This document shows positions 17,751-26,449 of a stretch of DNA of 61,089 nucleotides, piece by piece. The stretch is from Chloroflexota bacterium (GTDB lineage: Bacteria; Chloroflexota; Anaerolineae; Aggregatilineales; Phototrophicaceae), in the NCBI GenBank assembly GCA_028873975.1, contig JAPPMO010000012.1, positions 1 through 61,089 of the forward strand, in the 5' to 3' direction. Each line of letters starts with the position of its first letter. Position 1 is the first letter of the stretch. The translations under genes and the position numbers were made by a program. The notes under the pieces are model-generated. The model made no database searches, was not told the DNA's origin, and worked only from the letters and a program-made list of their open reading frames with translations.

Positions 17751-17778
17751 AGTATATCACATGAATAAGCCCCTGCAA
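17751..17778 (-). promoter_or_regulatory. Promoter of the metK transcript
   Basis: On the minus strand TTGCAG (17778-17773), 16 bases, then TATACT (17756-17751). It is placed ~33 bases before the aptamer start, exactly as needed to transcribe the SAM riboswitch and metK. Confidence 0.6.
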
Positions 17779-17989
17779 ATCGGAAAACGAAGGTGATCTA
17801 CAGTAAGTTTGGATTTCCCGGCGGCTTTATTAATCAACGATACGAGGTGGCAAATGACCTGTTGCTATGTGCTTTCACGAATGCAAAACAGGGACGCCAG
17901 ACCGACATTAATGATGGAAGATGCGCTCGCCAGGTTCGACTGTGGCTTGTGTCGATGAGGCGAGCCAAAGGGGAAAGCTGTAATGCGCG
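17779..17989. other. Intergenic stretch between metK control region and folE end
   Basis: No gene, RNA or repeat is convincing here. A 66-codon open frame on the plus strand (17793-17993) starts with a plausible ATG but has no ribosome site, no recognisable family and no neighbour it would fit. Confidence 0.5.
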
Positions 17990-18685
17990 CTAGAGATTCG
18001 GGGAGCGACCGACCTGTGAAAGGAATTCGTTGCGGATCTCACGATCGTTTTTGAAGGCGCCGATCATGGTATAGGTCTGCATATTGGAGTTGTGTTTTTT
18101 GACGCCGCGTATCGTGGAGCACATATGTTGCGCCGTCAAGGCAACGGCGACGCCCTGTGGCGCCAAGACTTCATCGAGGAACTCGGCAATCTGGCGCGTC
18201 AAGCGTTCTTGCACTTGCAGCCGGCGCGAAAACATATCCACGATGCGCGGGATCTTGCTAAGACCAATGATTCTCCCATTGGGAATATAGGCAACGCATG
18301 CTTGACCAAAAAAAGGCAGGAGATGGTGTTCGCAAAGACTGTAATAATCAATATTGTTGACGATCACCATATCGTCGTAATCGATATCATAAATGGCGTT
18401 GTTCACTTTCTCTACCGGGTCGGTCGTGTAGCCGCTGACCAATTCCTCATAGGCTTTGGCGACTCGCTTTGGCGTCTCGAGCAGGCCGTCGCGGAAAGGA
18501 TCTTCGCCAACGGCATAGAGCAAATCCCCGATTGCCCGCTTCACAGCCTCGACATCTACAGTGTTGGCGGCGAAACCAAAACGATTCAGCAACTCCTTGG
18601 ATTCAAGTTTTTGCTGAATCTCATCGTATTGAGCGGTACGCATTTGCGTTTCATGGCCGTTCATAACTGGCCAATCTGTTTCCAT
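17990..18685 (-). CDS. folE: GTP cyclohydrolase I
   Basis: A 231-residue FolE, first enzyme of tetrahydrofolate synthesis, converting GTP to 7,8-dihydroneopterin triphosphate. Zinc ligands C118, H121 (in [10 protein letters not shown]) and C189 (in [14 protein letters not shown]) are present, as is [15 protein letters not shown]. The first ~40 residues are an N-terminal extension. Divergent from the folB-folK fusion across a 241-base region that holds its promoter and a palindromic operator candidate, so folate genes are grouped here. Confidence 0.95.
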   Translation of the reverse strand: METDWPVMNGHETQMRTAQYDEIQQKLESKELLNRFGFAANTVDVEAVKRAIGDLLYAVGEDPFRDGLLETPKRVAKAYEELVSGYTTDPVEKVNNAIYDIDYDDMVIVNNIDYYSLCEHHLLPFFGQACVAYIPNGRIIGLSKIPRIVDMFSRRLQVQERLTRQIAEFLDEVLAPQGVAVALTAQHMCSTIRGVKKHNSNMQTYTMIGAFKNDREIRNEFLSQVGRSPNL

Positions 18686-18742
18686 CGTCCGTCATTGAGT
18701 TGTTCCTATAGCAGGCGCCGCGGGCTGCCAAGCTTTATCGAT

Positions 18743-18785
18743 TGTAATGTGTTACATTATAATGCTTGTATTCGCGCAATTGCAA
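18743..18785 (-). promoter_or_regulatory. folE promoter with overlapping palindromic operator
   Basis: On the minus strand TTGCAA (18785-18780), 18 bases, then a perfect TATAAT (18761-18756). The palindrome TGTAA-CACA-TTACA (18756-18743) starts on the last base of the -10 and covers the transcription start, a classic repressor position. No regulator for it is nearby. The -10 is excellent; the operator is an inference from symmetry. Confidence 0.6.
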
Positions 18786-18926
18786 CAATCAAAATTAGGC
18801 TGCGCGTAGGCAGAGATTCATTGTAGATCCGCTGCCGACGCGGGCAGGCCGCTGTGTATAGCTTTGATGCCTTCAATCGGCTCACTCCAGTCGATTGTAA
18901 CCGAAGAACGAATTTCCGCTACTTGA

Positions 18927-19805
18927 ATGCCTATGGACATCATTGAAATCAAGAATTTGCGACTGCAAACCACAATTGGTTTCAGCGCTCACGAGTTGGA
19001 CAGACTACAGGAAGTCGTTATCAGCATACGTATAGAGACTGACGGGCGGCGCGCTGGCGAGACAGACGATCCAGACGACGTCTTCAACTACAAGACCGTA
19101 AACAAGGCGGTCATCAGCCTGGTGAAAGAATCGCGCTTTCGGCTGTTGGAAAAACTGGCGGAAGAGATCGCCAAAACTGTAGTAGTTCGCTTTGCGGCGC
19201 GACGCGTTCAGGTAAAAATACATAAGCCAGGGGCGCTGCGTCATGCGGATTCGGTAGGCATTACCATCGAGCGTCGCGCCGAAGACTACAAGAGAAATGC
19301 CGTATTTTTGTCGCTGGGCTCCAATATATCGCCGGAAAAAAACATTGCCGCCGCCATAAAGCTCCTGCGCCGCCACACTAACGTCCTGGCTTTATCATCT
19401 GTATACCGAACCGCCCCCCAAGGCGACCCGCATCAAGATGCCTTCATCAATATGGCGGTCAAGCTTCACACGCTGCGAAAGCCGATTGAATTCAAGACTC
19501 AAGTTATCGACAGAATCGAATCACGATTGCGGCGAACCCGCGATCCAAACAACAGGAATGCGCCACGTACCATCGATATCGACGTCTCGCTTTGGAACGA
19601 CGAAGCATTCGAATTCGGCGATCGACCTTGGATCGTGCCAGATCCCGACATCCTGCGCTATGCCCATGTCGCCATTCCGCTGGCGGATATCGCAGCCGAC
19701 TCTTGTCATCCTACGCAGGGTGTAACCCTGTCAGAGATCGCAGCGGGATTCAGCGCAGCCGGCGTCCAGCGAATTGAGATTGACTTCGAGCCTTGGGAAA
19801 AGTGA
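18927..19805 (+). CDS. folK: FolB-FolK fusion (dihydroneopterin aldolase / HPPK)
   Basis: A 292-residue bifunctional protein. Residues ~3-118 are FolB (IIEIKNLRLQTTIGFSAHEL, then DVFNYKTVNKAV and FRLLEKLAEEIA), which splits dihydroneopterin. Residues ~123-292 are FolK: AVFLSLGSNIS, SSVYRTAPQGDPHQDAFINM and APRTIDIDVSLW (the HPPK signature), which pyrophosphorylates hydroxymethyldihydropterin. These are consecutive steps after FolE. The fusion keeps both signatures. Two in-frame ATGs (18927 and 18933) are possible starts. No folP or folC is in the window. Confidence 0.92.
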   Translation: MPMDIIEIKNLRLQTTIGFSAHELDRLQEVVISIRIETDGRRAGETDDPDDVFNYKTVNKAVISLVKESRFRLLEKLAEEIAKTVVVRFAARRVQVKIHKPGALRHADSVGITIERRAEDYKRNAVFLSLGSNISPEKNIAAAIKLLRRHTNVLALSSVYRTAPQGDPHQDAFINMAVKLHTLRKPIEFKTQVIDRIESRLRRTRDPNNRNAPRTIDIDVSLWNDEAFEFGDRPWIVPDPDILRYAHVAIPLADIAADSCHPTQGVTLSEIAAGFSAAGVQRIEIDFEPWEK

Positions 19806-19931
19806 GCTATTCCGCGCCCGCGCCTGTATCTGTCATAGTCACCTGAATTTTCACTAACGCCTTCTTCTTCAATGGGCTAAAATGGCACTTGAAAACGCAG
19901 CGGCGCCAAGGCGTCGCAGTTAGGAACAGCT

Positions 19932-20585
19932 ATGGCAGTTGAGAACCTCGTCACCTTATCCGATCCCCGATCTGCCGCGGCGGAAGCCTTCCGCAGTTTA
20001 CGCACAAACCTGATGTTCAGCAGTGTCGAGAATCCGATTCAGACATTACTCGTGACATCCCCTGCCCGCGAGAATCAAAAAAGCTCGGCGCTTGCCAACC
20101 TTGCCGTGACCTTCGCGCAAAGCGGAAACCGCACGATATTGGTGGACGCCGATCTGCGCCAACCCAAGCAACATCAGATTTGGGGTATTGACAACGCGCG
20201 GGGATTGACAAGCATGATGGTTGACGACAGCAGGTTTGATGATCCGCCGCTCTCCACAACGAAAGTTGACAATCTGCAGGTGCTGCCAACCGGGGAATTG
20301 CCTCCGAATCCGGCCGATTTGTTAAGCGGCAAACGGATGGATGAGATTGTCGCTACCTTACGAGAGCGCGCCGATTATGTCCTGTTCGACAGTCCCCCGG
20401 TACTGGCCGCGACAGATGCCGCTTTGCTTGGGATCAAACTGGATGCAGCCTTGCTGGTCGTGCGGGCGGGCGATACGCGCCGCGACCATACGGCGCAAGC
20501 GCGCCAAGCCCTGGAGAGGGTACACGTCCGTATTGTTGGCGCTGTACTGACCAATGCTCCCCGCGAAAGCGCGATCGCGTATTGA
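19932..20585 (+). CDS. CpsD/CapB-family tyrosine kinase homologue with degenerate P-loop
   Basis: A 217-residue BY-kinase-type ATPase. Its start (ENLVTLSDPRSAAAEAFRSLRTNLMFSS) is the activation region of CpsD/CapB proteins. Walker A' (ILVDADLRQP) and Walker B (YVLFDSPP) are intact. Walker A is not: the usual PGEGKST reads RENQKSS (residues ~50-57), keeping Lys and Ser but losing both glycines. The C-terminus has one tyrosine (Y217) rather than the usual cluster. The Wzz-like partner is ~9 kb downstream. It may act as a non-catalytic regulator of polysaccharide export. Confidence 0.8.
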   Translation: MAVENLVTLSDPRSAAAEAFRSLRTNLMFSSVENPIQTLLVTSPARENQKSSALANLAVTFAQSGNRTILVDADLRQPKQHQIWGIDNARGLTSMMVDDSRFDDPPLSTTKVDNLQVLPTGELPPNPADLLSGKRMDEIVATLRERADYVLFDSPPVLAATDAALLGIKLDAALLVVRAGDTRRDHTAQARQALERVHVRIVGAVLTNAPRESAIAY

Positions 20586-20708
20586 TTCCAGGTCCGCTAC
20601 AGACCGCTATGGCGCTGGTTCCGGGATTTCGCGCCGAGCCCTGCTCTCGTTTCGGCGGAGTGCCCGATACCCTTCGCCGAAGCCGCCTTTAGTTGAGGAG
20701 ACAAGGAT

Positions 20709-20747
20709 ATGAACATGGGATCTTGCTGGGGAGTCAACTTGCCATGA
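20709..20747 (+). CDS. Possible 12-codon leader peptide before rmlA
   Basis: ATG at 20709 has a strong AGGAG eight bases upstream (20696-20700), better than the site before rmlA itself. The frame encodes MNMGSCWGVNLP and its TGA stop overlaps the rmlA ATG (ATGA at 20744-20747), the pattern of translational coupling. It may be just the ribosome loading site for rmlA. Confidence 0.35.
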   Translation: MNMGSCWGVNLP

Positions 20748-21814
20748 AAGGGCTTATTCTTAGCGGCGGCAAGGGCACGCGCCTGTACCCGTTGACCTAT
20801 ACCCGAGCCAAACAACTGATTCCCGTCGCAAACAAGCCCGTTCTGATTAGGGTGATTGAGGCGATCCGCGAGGCGGGCGTCAAAGAGATCGGCATCGTCG
20901 TCGGGCAAACGGCGGCAGAAATCCGAGAAGCTTTGGGCGACGGCGACGCCTGGGGAGTTAAGCTCCATTACATCATGCAGGACAGTCCAGACGGTCTTGC
21001 CCACGCGGTAAAGATCTCGCGCGATTTCCTCGAGGATGCGCCCTTTGTCATGTTCCTAGGCGATAACGTGATCGAAGGCGGGATTAGTTCGCTCATCAGT
21101 GACTTTGCCGACAATCACTGGAACTGTCAGATCGTCTTGAAACGTGTTGACAATCCCTCAGCCTATGGCGTGGCGGAACTCCGGCCCGACGGAAGCATCA
21201 AGCAGCTCATCGAAAAGCCGACGGCGCCGCCAAGCGATCTGGCGCTGGTTGGCATCTACATGTTCGATAATCATATTTTTGAAGCAGTCGCGAAAATACA
21301 GCCGTCGGCGCGCGGCGAATACGAAATTACCGACGCGATTCAGTGGTTGATCGACCACGGCTATACCGTGTTTCCACATATACACGAGGGCTGGTGGATA
21401 GACACCGGCAAGCCAACAGATTTGTTGGAAGCCAACAGCCACGTCCTGGAAGAGATTAGCCCGACGATTGCCGCGTCCGCCGAGATTGACAGCGCCTCGA
21501 GCGTAGACTCGCGCGTGACCGTGCAGGACGGCGCCAGAATCCTTAATAGCATCGTGCGAGGCCCGGCTATCCTGGGCAAGGGCACTGTCATCGAAAACAG
21601 CTTCATCGGTCCCTTCACCAGCATCTACCACCACTGTGAAATACGAAACTGCCAGATCGAACGCAGCATCATCCTGGAAAACAGCCGCGTCATCGACATT
21701 GATCAAACGCTGCGCGACAGCCTCATCGGGCGCAATGCCGCCGTCAAACGAAGCGACGGCAAGCCGAGCGGCATCAAAATGAACCTGGGCGATCACGGAA
21801 CCCTTTGGGTCTAG
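20744..21814 (+). CDS. rmlA: Glucose-1-phosphate thymidylyltransferase, long form (RmlA)
   Basis: A 356-residue nucleotidyltransferase from the ATG at 20744, where homology begins (MKGLILSGGKGTRLYPLT, the sugar-nucleotide signature). The pocket motifs FLGDNVIEGG, IEKPTAPPSDLALVGIY and HEGWWIDTGKPTDLLEAN are present. Residues ~245-356 are a left-handed beta-helix tail, marking the long (RmlA_long) group rather than E. coli-type RmlA. It makes dTDP-glucose from glucose-1-phosphate and dTTP, feeding RmlB two genes on. A GlcNAc-1-P or other-sugar activity cannot be excluded. Confidence 0.88.
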   Translation: MKGLILSGGKGTRLYPLTYTRAKQLIPVANKPVLIRVIEAIREAGVKEIGIVVGQTAAEIREALGDGDAWGVKLHYIMQDSPDGLAHAVKISRDFLEDAPFVMFLGDNVIEGGISSLISDFADNHWNCQIVLKRVDNPSAYGVAELRPDGSIKQLIEKPTAPPSDLALVGIYMFDNHIFEAVAKIQPSARGEYEITDAIQWLIDHGYTVFPHIHEGWWIDTGKPTDLLEANSHVLEEISPTIAASAEIDSASSVDSRVTVQDGARILNSIVRGPAILGKGTVIENSFIGPFTSIYHHCEIRNCQIERSIILENSRVIDIDQTLRDSLIGRNAAVKRSDGKPSGIKMNLGDHGTLWV

Positions 21815-21852
21815 GCTGTCTGGCGCAACAGAAACGGACATCGGAATCCTCT

Positions 21853-22677
21853 ATGAACAACGAGATTAAGCTGGTCGCAATCGACCTGGACGGCACCTTG
21901 CTAAACAGCAAACATGCGCTGAGCGCCCGCAATCGATCGGCGATTAAATCCGCACAGCGTCAGGGCGTGGAAGTGGTATTGGCAACTGGCAAGACACGTC
22001 ATGCGGCCGAAGACTTGATCGACTCGCTTGGCATAGACTCGCCGGGCATCTATATGCAGGGACTCATCACCTACAACGCTGATGGAAGCGTTCGCACCCG
22101 CATCGTCATGGACCAGGAGACGGTCTCGCGCGTCATTGCCCTGGGAGAAGAATTTGGATTCGGCGCGCTAGCCTATAGCGACAACCGCGCCTTCGCCCTT
22201 CGAGTCGATGAATTCGCCATCAAAATGACCGAATATGGCGAGCCGCATGTGGAAACAATTGCCGATTGGCTCCAACTCCTGGATACCTTTGATATCAACA
22301 AGGTTGTTCTCTACGGCGAGGAAAACCAGGTCACGACGCTCCGGCAGGCGATTGACGCGCGACTGGATGGCGCCGTCCATGTGACGCGCGCCAATGTAGC
22401 TGGCATGATTGAGGTGCTGCCCGCGAATACGTCCAAGGGACAGGCGGTCAAAACATTGCTGGAAGAACTCGGCATGGATCCGTCCAAAGCCCTGGCTGTT
22501 GGCGATGGTGAAAACGACATCGAGATGCTGCAAACCGTCGGCATAGGCGTTGCTATGGACAACGCGACACAGATGCTAAAGGACGCGGCGGATGTCATCG
22601 TTCCCAACAATGATGAAGATGGTGTTGCGGTTGCCCTGGAAGAATTCGTGCTGGGAGAAAAGGCGGCTCAAAAATGA
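21853..22677 (+). CDS. Cof-type HAD-IIB family hydrolase
   Basis: A 274-residue haloacid-dehalogenase phosphatase. Motif I is VAIDLDGTLLNS with the nucleophilic Asp; motif II is the Thr of ATGKTR; the Lys before STSK-type motif III and motif IV GDGENDIEMLQTVGIGVAM are complete. The cap is the IIB (Cof) type. It dephosphorylates a phosphosugar or similar small substrate, unknown here. ATG at 21853, 38 bases after rmlA. Its stop overlaps the rmlB ATG (ATGA), so it is probably co-translated with dTDP-sugar genes. Confidence 0.9.
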   Translation: MNNEIKLVAIDLDGTLLNSKHALSARNRSAIKSAQRQGVEVVLATGKTRHAAEDLIDSLGIDSPGIYMQGLITYNADGSVRTRIVMDQETVSRVIALGEEFGFGALAYSDNRAFALRVDEFAIKMTEYGEPHVETIADWLQLLDTFDINKVVLYGEENQVTTLRQAIDARLDGAVHVTRANVAGMIEVLPANTSKGQAVKTLLEELGMDPSKALAVGDGENDIEMLQTVGIGVAMDNATQMLKDAADVIVPNNDEDGVAVALEEFVLGEKAAQK

Positions 22678-23702
22678 AGAATATCCTGGTCACGGGCGGC
22701 GCCGGGTTCATCGGCAGCGCCTTTGTCCGCCACATGGTCGAAGCCTATCCTGATTATCGCATCATTTGCTACGACAAACTGACTTATGCCGGCAATCTGG
22801 ACAATCTGCTTTCCGTCAGCGACGAAGAAAACTACCACTTCGAACGCGGCGACATTGCCGATCGACAAGCGGTCAAGTCAGTCCTGGAAGCCTACAACAT
22901 CGATACGATCGTAAACTTCGCCGCCGAGAGCCACGTCGATCGCAGTATTCTGGATCCGGACGCCTTTGTTCACACTGATGTGGTCGGCGCTTATATTCTC
23001 CTGGACGAGGGGCGCAAACACGGGATCGGTCGCTTCTGTCATGTGTCAACGGATGAAGTATACGGCGATATTGATCACGGTCAGTCCTCGGAAGACGATC
23101 GATTTCTACCCAATAGCCCTTATGCGGCCAGCAAAGCCGGGGGCGAGCTGATGGTCCGCGCCTATAATGTGACTTATGGAATGGATACGGTTGTCACGCG
23201 CGGCAGCAATACCTATGGTCCCTATCAGTACCCCGAAAAACTGATCCCGTTTTTCACCACAGAAGCGATCGACGACAAGCCTTTGCCCCTCTATGGCGAT
23301 GGCGAGCAGATCCGTGACTGGCTCTACGTCGACGACCACGCCCGCGGCGTCGATTACCTGCTGCATCATGGTAAATCGGGCGAGGTTTACAATCTCGCGG
23401 GCGAGAACCAGCGCTTCAACATCGAGGTCACCAAGCGCATTCTGGAGCTGCTGGGTAAACCGCAGTCACTGATCAAACACGTGCCGGACCGCGAGGGACA
23501 CGACCGCCGCTATGCGATGAGCGCGCGTAAGGCGCGCCAATTAGGCTGGACCCAACAGTACGACTTCGAGACCGGTATAGAAGCGACGGTGCGCTGGTAC
23601 CAGGAAAACGAATGGTGGTGGCGAAAAATCAAAACCGGCGCCTATCTCGACTATTACAAGCGCCAATATGCCGAGCGCCTCGCCGCCGCCAAGCTTCCCT
23701 AG
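22674..23702 (+). CDS. rmlB: dTDP-glucose 4,6-dehydratase
   Basis: A 342-residue short-chain-type dehydratase. NAD-binding GGAGFIGSAFVRHM at the N-terminus, catalytic YAASKAG, VSTDEVYGDI, and the RmlB-specific NTYGPYQYPEKLIPFF and GDGEQIRDWLYVDDHARGVD. It converts dTDP-glucose to dTDP-4-keto-6-deoxyglucose, the branch point for rhamnose (RmlC/RmlD) and for amino sugars (WecE). Start overlaps the HAD stop. The following hypothetical gene begins close behind. Confidence 0.95.
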   Translation: MKNILVTGGAGFIGSAFVRHMVEAYPDYRIICYDKLTYAGNLDNLLSVSDEENYHFERGDIADRQAVKSVLEAYNIDTIVNFAAESHVDRSILDPDAFVHTDVVGAYILLDEGRKHGIGRFCHVSTDEVYGDIDHGQSSEDDRFLPNSPYAASKAGGELMVRAYNVTYGMDTVVTRGSNTYGPYQYPEKLIPFFTTEAIDDKPLPLYGDGEQIRDWLYVDDHARGVDYLLHHGKSGEVYNLAGENQRFNIEVTKRILELLGKPQSLIKHVPDREGHDRRYAMSARKARQLGWTQQYDFETGIEATVRWYQENEWWWRKIKTGAYLDYYKRQYAERLAAAKLP

Positions 23703-23724
23703 CGTCTATCGCGCGGGTATAGCA

Positions 23725-24447
23725 GTGCAAATCCAAAAGCATTCGACCAAGGGTCGCCGTTCAGGAACCTGCGCAATAGTCTTGATCGCGGCGGGACTGC
23801 TCAGCCTCGTCTTGGTCGCTGTCCTCCTGCTAAGCCCGGCATTGCCAACTATCCTGTTGCGAGTCCTTGGTTTTGAGCCTATTCGCCGAAGTGACGCGCC
23901 AGTCAGCGAGGAGGCGATCGCTACTTTGGCTAATCCGGTCAACAGTTCACTGGTCACTTTCATCACACAGGACTTCGGTCGGTTCGATATGCCCCCAGGT
24001 TCCGATCTTGAAGTCGCTGTCGGTGAAGACGCCTTGGGAGCCCGCGTTCTTCAAATCGTGTTCCGGGATACGGACATGCTAAACCTCTGCCTTCAATTCA
24101 CAAGGTATTGCGAGGGACAGGGAAGTCCCATCAGGCGAGCGAGAATCCGCATCGCCGACGGACTCATCACGATCTCGGGCGAGGCTTTTCTTGACTTGAT
24201 CAACGTCTGGGATGCAATCGAAATCCATGTGGCGGCAACTAGAGACGGCGTCCTGAAGTTCGACAGTATTTCGCTGGACGGAATCCGATACAAGCTGCCC
24301 GCCAATGCGCTCGGCGACCGGATCCGACATATCGAGGCTACGCTCGCGCGAATCGTAAAACAGCTGCAGGTTTTGTCCAGCGGCGGCGTCTTCAGTTTCG
24401 CGGGCTTTGACCTGAGCGATAATCGGCTAGTCGCAAGTTTCCGCTGA
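23725..24447 (+). CDS. Membrane-anchored protein of unknown function
   Basis: About 240 residues from a GTG at 23725; an ATG at 23668 in the same frame would overlap the rmlB end by 35 bases and lacks a ribosome site, so the start is uncertain. After a basic N-terminus there is one strong hydrophobic helix (~residues 14-38), then an extracytoplasmic domain of alternating strands. The end, FSFAGFDLSDNRLVASFR, looks like the last strand of a lipid-binding barrel, vaguely like DUF2993/LmeA, but I would not assign it. Two cysteines (in LNLCLQFTRYCEG) could pair. It lies within the rml genes. Confidence 0.55.
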   Translation: MQIQKHSTKGRRSGTCAIVLIAAGLLSLVLVAVLLLSPALPTILLRVLGFEPIRRSDAPVSEEAIATLANPVNSSLVTFITQDFGRFDMPPGSDLEVAVGEDALGARVLQIVFRDTDMLNLCLQFTRYCEGQGSPIRRARIRIADGLITISGEAFLDLINVWDAIEIHVAATRDGVLKFDSISLDGIRYKLPANALGDRIRHIEATLARIVKQLQVLSSGGVFSFAGFDLSDNRLVASFR

Positions 24448-24474
24448 GGTTAGAATGAATCCTGAGCATGGATA

Positions 24475-25347
24475 ATGCCGAATCAGATGAGAATTCTAAT
24501 CAGCGGCGCGGCGGGCAAACTTGGGGCGCGGTTAATCGCGCAGTTGCGCGGCAATCACGAGGTCCTCGGCGCTGATATCCTTGGCGATGTCGAGCATTCC
24601 CTGGACGTCGAGGATTATGAGGCCTGCCGCCGCCTTATTAAAGCTATCGCCCCGACCATCGTATTGCATACGGCGGCTTGGACCGATGTTAATGGTTGCG
24701 CGCTTGATCCCGCGCGGGCCCTCCGCATTAACGGACTTGGCACTCACAATCTGGCCGCTGGCTGCGCAATTGCCGATATTCCCATGCTCTATGTGAGCAC
24801 AAACGAAGTCTTCGACGGCACGCGCAGCCAGCCATATCGCGAGTACGATTCACCGAATCCACAGAACGCCTACGGCTATAGCAAGTGGCACGGAGAGCGC
24901 GCCTTGCTGCAAATCAACCCGCGCCACTACATTGTGCGCACCGCCTGGCTATTCGCGCATGGCGGAGGCAATTTCATTCAAGCCATCCTGGCGGCCGCGA
25001 AGGCGGGCAAGCCGCTGCGGGTCGTCACCAACGAAATCGCCAACCCGACCTATACGAACGACCTGGCCGAGGCGATCGCTCGCTTGATCGAGACCGAGCG
25101 CTTCGGCACTTATCATCTGGTAAATCAAGGAGCCGTTTCGCGCTGGCAGTTCGCCCGCTATGTTTTGGATAGCGCGGGTTTCTCCGACGCGCCCATTGAG
25201 CCTATCACCCGGCAACAGTGGCAGCGCCCGTCGCTGCCGCCTGAATACACAGCTTTGGAGAATATAGAAGCGAGTAGCCTGAAGATAGGCTTGCGGCCAT
25301 GGCAGGAAGGCCTTGACGCCTTTCTAAAAGCCGAGGGCTTCTGTTGA
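24475..25347 (+). CDS. rmlD: dTDP-4-dehydrorhamnose reductase
   Basis: A 290-residue SDR-fold protein with ILISGAAGKLGARLI at the N-terminus, HTAAWTDVNGCALDPARALRINGLGTHN split by the loop, VSTNEVFDGTRSQPYRE and the YGYSKWHGERAL catalytic Tyr/Lys pair, all typical of RmlD. It reduces dTDP-4-keto-rhamnose to dTDP-L-rhamnose. ATG codons at 24475 and 24487 are both possible. Its stop overlaps the next gene's ATG (TGATG). RmlC, the epimerase that should make its substrate, is not in the window. Confidence 0.92.
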   Translation: MPNQMRILISGAAGKLGARLIAQLRGNHEVLGADILGDVEHSLDVEDYEACRRLIKAIAPTIVLHTAAWTDVNGCALDPARALRINGLGTHNLAAGCAIADIPMLYVSTNEVFDGTRSQPYREYDSPNPQNAYGYSKWHGERALLQINPRHYIVRTAWLFAHGGGNFIQAILAAAKAGKPLRVVTNEIANPTYTNDLAEAIARLIETERFGTYHLVNQGAVSRWQFARYVLDSAGFSDAPIEPITRQQWQRPSLPPEYTALENIEASSLKIGLRPWQEGLDAFLKAEGFC

Positions 25348-26300
25348 TGAGCGGAAGCAAGTTTTCCGTGGTGATTCCCAATTGGAATGGACGCCGCTTC
25401 CTTGCCGCCTGCCTCAAATCCCTGCAAGAGCAAACGTATACTGACATTGAAATTATTGTGGTGGACAACGCCTCCGATGATGGCTCGCAGGCTCTCGTGC
25501 GCGAAAGCTTTCCACAGGTCCGCCTGATTACACTGTCAGAGAATCGTGGATTCACCGGCGCTTGCAATATCGGCATGCAAGCCGCCAGCGGCGATATCAT
25601 CGCCTTGCTCAATAATGACACGGAAGCCGATGTCAACTGGGTAAACGCAATTGTCGAGGGATTTTGCAACCATCAGGAAGTCGGCATGGTAGCCAGCAAA
25701 ATGCTCCTTTTTGACAGACGCGATCATTTTCACACCGCGGGCGACACCTTCGCAACTGATGGAAGCGCTGGCAACCGCGGCGCATGGGAAAGGGACGTCG
25801 GTCAATTTGATCGCGCCGAATATGTCTTCGGCGCCTGCGGCGGCGCCGCAGCCTATCGCAAGTCAATGCTTGATGATATTGGCCTGCTGGACGACGATTT
25901 CTTTTTCTTGCTGGAAGACATTGATTTGGCTTGGCGCGCGCAACTGGCCGGTTACAAAGCCTTGTATGTGCCTTCCGCCCTGGTCTTTCATCACCTCTCC
26001 GCCAGTGGCGGCGGCGTAACCGCAAGCTACTACGACGGGCGCAATAGCATTTGGGTTCTGGTCAAGAACATGCCCGGCGCTTTGATGCGCAAGTATGCCC
26101 CCCGAATCCTCGGGCGGCAAGCCTCCCTGGCCTGGCAAGCCCTGCGAGCCTGGCGCGGCGCCGAAGCGCGAGCAAGGCTGCGCGGGACGGTTCGCGGTTT
26201 GCTTACAGTCGGCAGCGCCATACGCAAACGAAGGCAGATTCAGGGCAGCAAGGTGGTAGCCGACGCATACATTGACAGCATTCTCAGCCCGCCAAAGTGA
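25347..26300 (+). CDS. Family 2 glycosyltransferase (rhamnosyltransferase-like)
   Basis: A 317-residue GT2. Its start FSVVIPNWNGRRFL and the QTYTDIEIIVVDNASDDGSQ block are the nucleotide-binding half; ALLNNDTEAD carries the DxD metal motif. The last ~120 residues include an EDIDLAWRAQLAGYKALYVP acceptor-side motif. Best fit is the WbbL/rhamnosyl-type group, in keeping with its coupling to rmlD. Start is the ATG at 25347, one base overlapping the rmlD stop. It probably acts at the cytoplasmic membrane on a lipid-linked sugar. Confidence 0.85.
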   Translation: MSGSKFSVVIPNWNGRRFLAACLKSLQEQTYTDIEIIVVDNASDDGSQALVRESFPQVRLITLSENRGFTGACNIGMQAASGDIIALLNNDTEADVNWVNAIVEGFCNHQEVGMVASKMLLFDRRDHFHTAGDTFATDGSAGNRGAWERDVGQFDRAEYVFGACGGAAAYRKSMLDDIGLLDDDFFFLLEDIDLAWRAQLAGYKALYVPSALVFHHLSASGGGVTASYYDGRNSIWVLVKNMPGALMRKYAPRILGRQASLAWQALRAWRGAEARARLRGTVRGLLTVGSAIRKRRQIQGSKVVADAYIDSILSPPK

Positions 26301-26449
26301 AGGGACGAGAGGCTGGCGCGACATTCCCGGGATCTTTTCGCCGGCTGCGCGCCGATTGCCCTGATTCCGTGTACATTTCTTGAAATAGACGTATTATTTG
26401 CTAAAGTCTCAGTTGGATACCACTACAGTCGCATTCAGGAGTCCGTTTT

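Noticed and set aside
17793..17993. 66-codon open frame between metK control region and folE
   Set aside because: No ribosome site, no recognisable similarity and odd composition; treated as chance.
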